Of a stretch of DNA of 6,606 bases, positions 3,875-6,606 are shown piece after piece; position 1 is the first letter of the stretch, and every line of letters begins with the position of its first letter. The notes beneath the pieces are model-generated. The model was not told where the DNA came from. It saw only the letters and a program-made list of their open reading frames with translations, and did not search any database. The stretch comes from Erysipelotrichaceae bacterium (GTDB lineage: Bacteria > Bacillota_I > Bacilli_A > Erysipelotrichales > Erysipelotrichaceae), in the NCBI GenBank assembly GCA_017561615.1, contig JAFZBT010000087.1:1-6606 (forward strand). The letters run 5' to 3'. The translations under genes and the position numbers were made by a program.

Positions 3875-6606
3875 ATGCAAAAAGGACAGAAAATCCACGG
3901 CTTCATCATCGACGACATCCGCCCGGTTGAGGAGATCAAGGCCGAAGCCTGGCAGCTGACCCATGAAAAGACCGGGGCGAAGCTTTTGTGGCTGAAGAGA
4001 GACGATGAGAACAAGACCTTTGCGATCGGCTTTCAGACCATCCCTTCCGACAGCACCGGCGTCTTCCACATCCTGGAGCACTCCGTGCTCAACGGCTCGG
4101 AAAAGTACCCGCTGAAGGAACCGTTTGTCGACCTGCTGAAGGGTTCGCTCAACACCTTCCTGAATGCCATGACCTGGCCGGACAAGACCATGTACCCGGT
4201 TTCCAGCCGCAACGACAAGGACTTCATCAACCTGATGCGAGTCTACCTGGATGCCGTGTTCGCTCCCCTGTGCATCAGCCGGGAGAACATCTTCCGCCAG
4301 GAAGGCTGGCATTATGAGCTCAGGGACAGTGAATCTGATCCGCTGGTCAAGGGCGTCGTCTATAACGAGATGAAGGGCGCCTATTCCTCCCCGGAAAGAC
4401 TGGCTTCCCAGACATTGATGAGCCAGCTGTTTGCCGACAGCAGCTACGGCTTCTCCTCCGGCGGTGATCCCGAGGTCATTCCGACCCTCACCTACGAGAA
4501 GTTCGTGGAGAGCTATCATCAGTTCTACAACGCCACCAACGCCACCATCATCCTGGACGGCGATCTCAACCTTCAAGAGGTTCTGGCCATCATCGATGAC
4601 GAATACCTTTCCCAGAGAGACTATACCCCCAGGACAGTCACACTGACTCACCAGCAGCCGGTCGTCTGCCCGCTTCAGACCGTCGAGTTTGACGCTACTT
4701 CTACGGAAGACAAGACCATCATCGACTATGGCTACGTGGTCGGCGACTATGATGAATACGAGAAGAACGCCGCCTTTGCGCTGATCTCCTCGGTGCTGGC
4801 TGACGAGAATCAGTCACCGCTCAAGCAGGCCATCCTGCAGTCCGGGCTGGCTCAGGACGTCACCATGTCCATTGACAGCGAGACCTTCCAGCCTTATGTC
4901 GAGATCATGGTCATGAACACCAATCCGGAAAACGAAGCGAAGCTGAGCGCCATCATCAGGGAGACCCTGGAGAAGGCAGTCAGAGAAGGACTGAACCGGG
5001 AAGAAGTCACGGCGGCATTGAACCTGATGGAATTCAAGGCCCGGGAGAGAGAATTCGGTTCCGCTCCCAAGGGACTGGTATTTGCCATCCAGTCCACCGT
5101 CAGCATGTACGGCGGCGACCCGCTGGACGGTCTGATGATCGATCACGTTTACCGCTCGCTCAGAGAAAAAGTCGAAAACGGCTACCTCGAGCAGCTGATC
5201 GACCGCTATCTTCTGCATTCTGACCACTGCGGCGCCGTCATGGCCACCCCAGCCATCGGTCTGGAAAGCCGCAGCCAGCAGAAACAGGCGGAAAAGATGA
5301 AGGCCTACAAGGCTTCCCTGACTGCACAGCAGGTCAGCGATCTGGTCAGCTGGAATCAGCAGTTTGACGCCTGGCAGCAGTCCACCGACACGCCGGAAGC
5401 CAAGGCCACCCTTCCCAAACTGGACCTCAGCGACATCTCCCCGGAACCGCTGAAGCTCGACTTCACCCCCGGCAAGCTGGAGGGAACGGAGATCATTGAA
5501 TATCATAATTCCACGGAAGGAATTCAATACTATACTCTGTACTTCGATCTGAAGGACATGAGTCTGGCTGAGCTGCAGAAGCTAAACCTGCTGACCGTCC
5601 TGCTGTCGCATCTTTCCACCGGTGAGCATGATGTCAGCGACATCAACCGGCTGAAGAAGAACTATCTCGGCGCTCTGAACTTCTCCGTCAGCGTCTTTGA
5701 CGATTACGCGACCGACGACTATCAGGTCAAGCTGGCCGTCAACTTCAGCTGTCTGAAGGAGAACGCTCAGAAGGCCTGGCAGCTGGTCCGGGAGATCATC
5801 ACCGATACCCGCTTCACCGACCGCCAGGAGATCCTGGACATCATGAGGCAGAACCGCAATGAGATGGAAATGGCCTTTGCCTATGCCGGCAATGCCTTCG
5901 GCATGCTCAGAGCCCTCTCCGGCTGCGACGAGTCTTCGACGGTCAGGGAGTATCTGACCGGTTACGAAGGTTATAAGTTCCTGAAAGCCGCCACCGAGGA
6001 TCTCAGCGATGAGCTGCTTCAGGGAGTTGAGCAGCTCTATAAGCGCGTGTTTGTCCGCAACCGGCTGACCGTCTCGCTGATGAGCGAGGGCGATCATCAG
6101 CTGCTTAATACCATGCTCAGCGAGATCAGGGAAACCGATGAAAAGATCACCAGGGCTGAAAGAGCCACGCTGCCGCTGGCCAAGGAAGCCATTGAGATCG
6201 CCGCTCAGATATCCTTCGCCTGCCAGGGCGTAAGGCTGAAAGCGGACTTAAGCAAAATCACCGGACGGATGATGGTCATCAGGAAGATTCTGACCATGGA
6301 CTACCTGTGGACCCGCATCCGGGCCATGGGCGGGGCATACGTCTGCGGCTTTGTCAACCGCAACAACAACCTGGCCTACTATTCCTACCGTGATCCCAAT
6401 CCCAATAACGCTCTGAATGTCTACGCGGCAACCGGCGACTACCTGCGCCAGTTCTGCCAGTCTGAGGAGAACATGGCGGACTACATCATCGGCACCATCG
6501 GCGACAGTGAGCCGCTGTTAGGCAACACCACGCTGATGGCTACCGGCGACGGCCTGTACTTCAGCAACACCACGCTGGCCGTCCGCCGCCAAAACCGCCG
6601 GCAGAT
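3875..6606 (+). CDS. M16C zinc metallopeptidase, PreP/falcilysin-like (3' end beyond window)
   Basis: The first 910 residues of a peptidase whose family is usually about 970 aa; the frame is open to the window edge. M16C enzymes (plant/human PreP, falcilysin) close two halves around unstructured peptides of up to several dozen residues and cut them. Visible here: the inverted zinc motif HILEH (H65, E68, H69); the third zinc ligand E165 in YNEMKG, 100 residues after H65; the family block GSLNTFLNAMTWPDKTMYPV (90-109); QEGWHYE (142-148); a helical linker at about 440-520; and in the C-terminal half RAMGGAY with R816 and Y822, the six-residue-spaced Arg/Tyr pair that binds substrate in PreP, followed by YSYRDPN. 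All catalytic elements appear intact. There is no signal peptide, so it is probably cytosolic. The ATG follows AAGGA (3861-3865) with 9-nt spacing. It is the third gene of the operon. Confidence 0.95.
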   Translation, partial: MQKGQKIHGFIIDDIRPVEEIKAEAWQLTHEKTGAKLLWLKRDDENKTFAIGFQTIPSDSTGVFHILEHSVLNGSEKYPLKEPFVDLLKGSLNTFLNAMTWPDKTMYPVSSRNDKDFINLMRVYLDAVFAPLCISRENIFRQEGWHYELRDSESDPLVKGVVYNEMKGAYSSPERLASQTLMSQLFADSSYGFSSGGDPEVIPTLTYEKFVESYHQFYNATNATIILDGDLNLQEVLAIIDDEYLSQRDYTPRTVTLTHQQPVVCPLQTVEFDATSTEDKTIIDYGYVVGDYDEYEKNAAFALISSVLADENQSPLKQAILQSGLAQDVTMSIDSETFQPYVEIMVMNTNPENEAKLSAIIRETLEKAVREGLNREEVTAALNLMEFKAREREFGSAPKGLVFAIQSTVSMYGGDPLDGLMIDHVYRSLREKVENGYLEQLIDRYLLHSDHCGAVMATPAIGLESRSQQKQAEKMKAYKASLTAQQVSDLVSWNQQFDAWQQSTDTPEAKATLPKLDLSDISPEPLKLDFTPGKLEGTEIIEYHNSTEGIQYYTLYFDLKDMSLAELQKLNLLTVLLSHLSTGEHDVSDINRLKKNYLGALNFSVSVFDDYATDDYQVKLAVNFSCLKENAQKAWQLVREIITDTRFTDRQEILDIMRQNRNEMEMAFAYAGNAFGMLRALSGCDESSTVREYLTGYEGYKFLKAATEDLSDELLQGVEQLYKRVFVRNRLTVSLMSEGDHQLLNTMLSEIRETDEKITRAERATLPLAKEAIEIAAQISFACQGVRLKADLSKITGRMMVIRKILTMDYLWTRIRAMGGAYVCGFVNRNNNLAYYSYRDPNPNNALNVYAATGDYLRQFCQSEENMADYIIGTIGDSEPLLGNTTLMATGDGLYFSNTTLAVRRQNRRQ

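Noticed and set aside
3797..4651. Long minus-strand open frame (284 codons) opposite the peptidase start
   Set aside because: It is antisense to the M16C catalytic domain, whose zinc motifs are intact on the plus strand. GC-rich codon bias creates such shadows.
4814..6097. Further long minus-strand frames (4814-5527 and 5582-6097)
   Set aside because: Both are opposite the peptidase frame, low in complexity, without recognisable motifs or ribosome sites.

Overview
The window looks like a chromosomal segment of a Gram-positive Bacillota (Firmicutes) bacterium. The grounds are strong purine-rich Shine-Dalgarno sites, the standard genetic code, tRNAs with encoded CCA ends, rho-independent terminators, and a presequence-protease-like M16C peptidase with the sequence style seen in Clostridia and Erysipelotrichia. 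Most of the window is moderately GC-rich (mid-50s % by eye), while the left end is visibly more AT-rich. An Erysipelotrichaceae-like host is a guess only.

Layout from left to right. Positions 1-63 may hold the last 20 codons of a plus-strand gene, which converges on a minus-strand family 2 glycosyltransferase (163-1377). A 12-bp hairpin with a T-run (134-164) lies between them. The glycosyltransferase promoter faces away from a plus-strand nitroreductase of the SagB/ThcOx type (1519-2346) across a 141-bp divergent intergenic region. The nitroreductase ends at its own terminator (2359-2387). Facing it is the terminator (2396-2418) of a minus-strand cluster of six tRNA genes (2458-2956), transcribed in the order Val-Thr-Tyr-Gln-Lys-Gly from a promoter near 2980-3009.

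From 3127 rightward runs a plus-strand operon. It has an extended -10 promoter, two small multi-pass membrane proteins (127 and 111 aa) that I do not recognise, and a large zinc metallopeptidase of the M16C (PreP/falcilysin) family starting at 3875 and cut by the window edge after 910 codons. The intergenic gaps are 13 and 15 nt, and both upstream genes end in the same stop/ribosome-site arrangement (TAGAAAGG), so co-expression is likely. A working picture is a cytosolic oligopeptidase co-expressed with two uncharacterised membrane proteins. Any functional link between them is inference.

No CRISPR array, insertion sequence, rRNA or obvious prophage feature is visible. No stretch longer than 300 bases lacks a gene.
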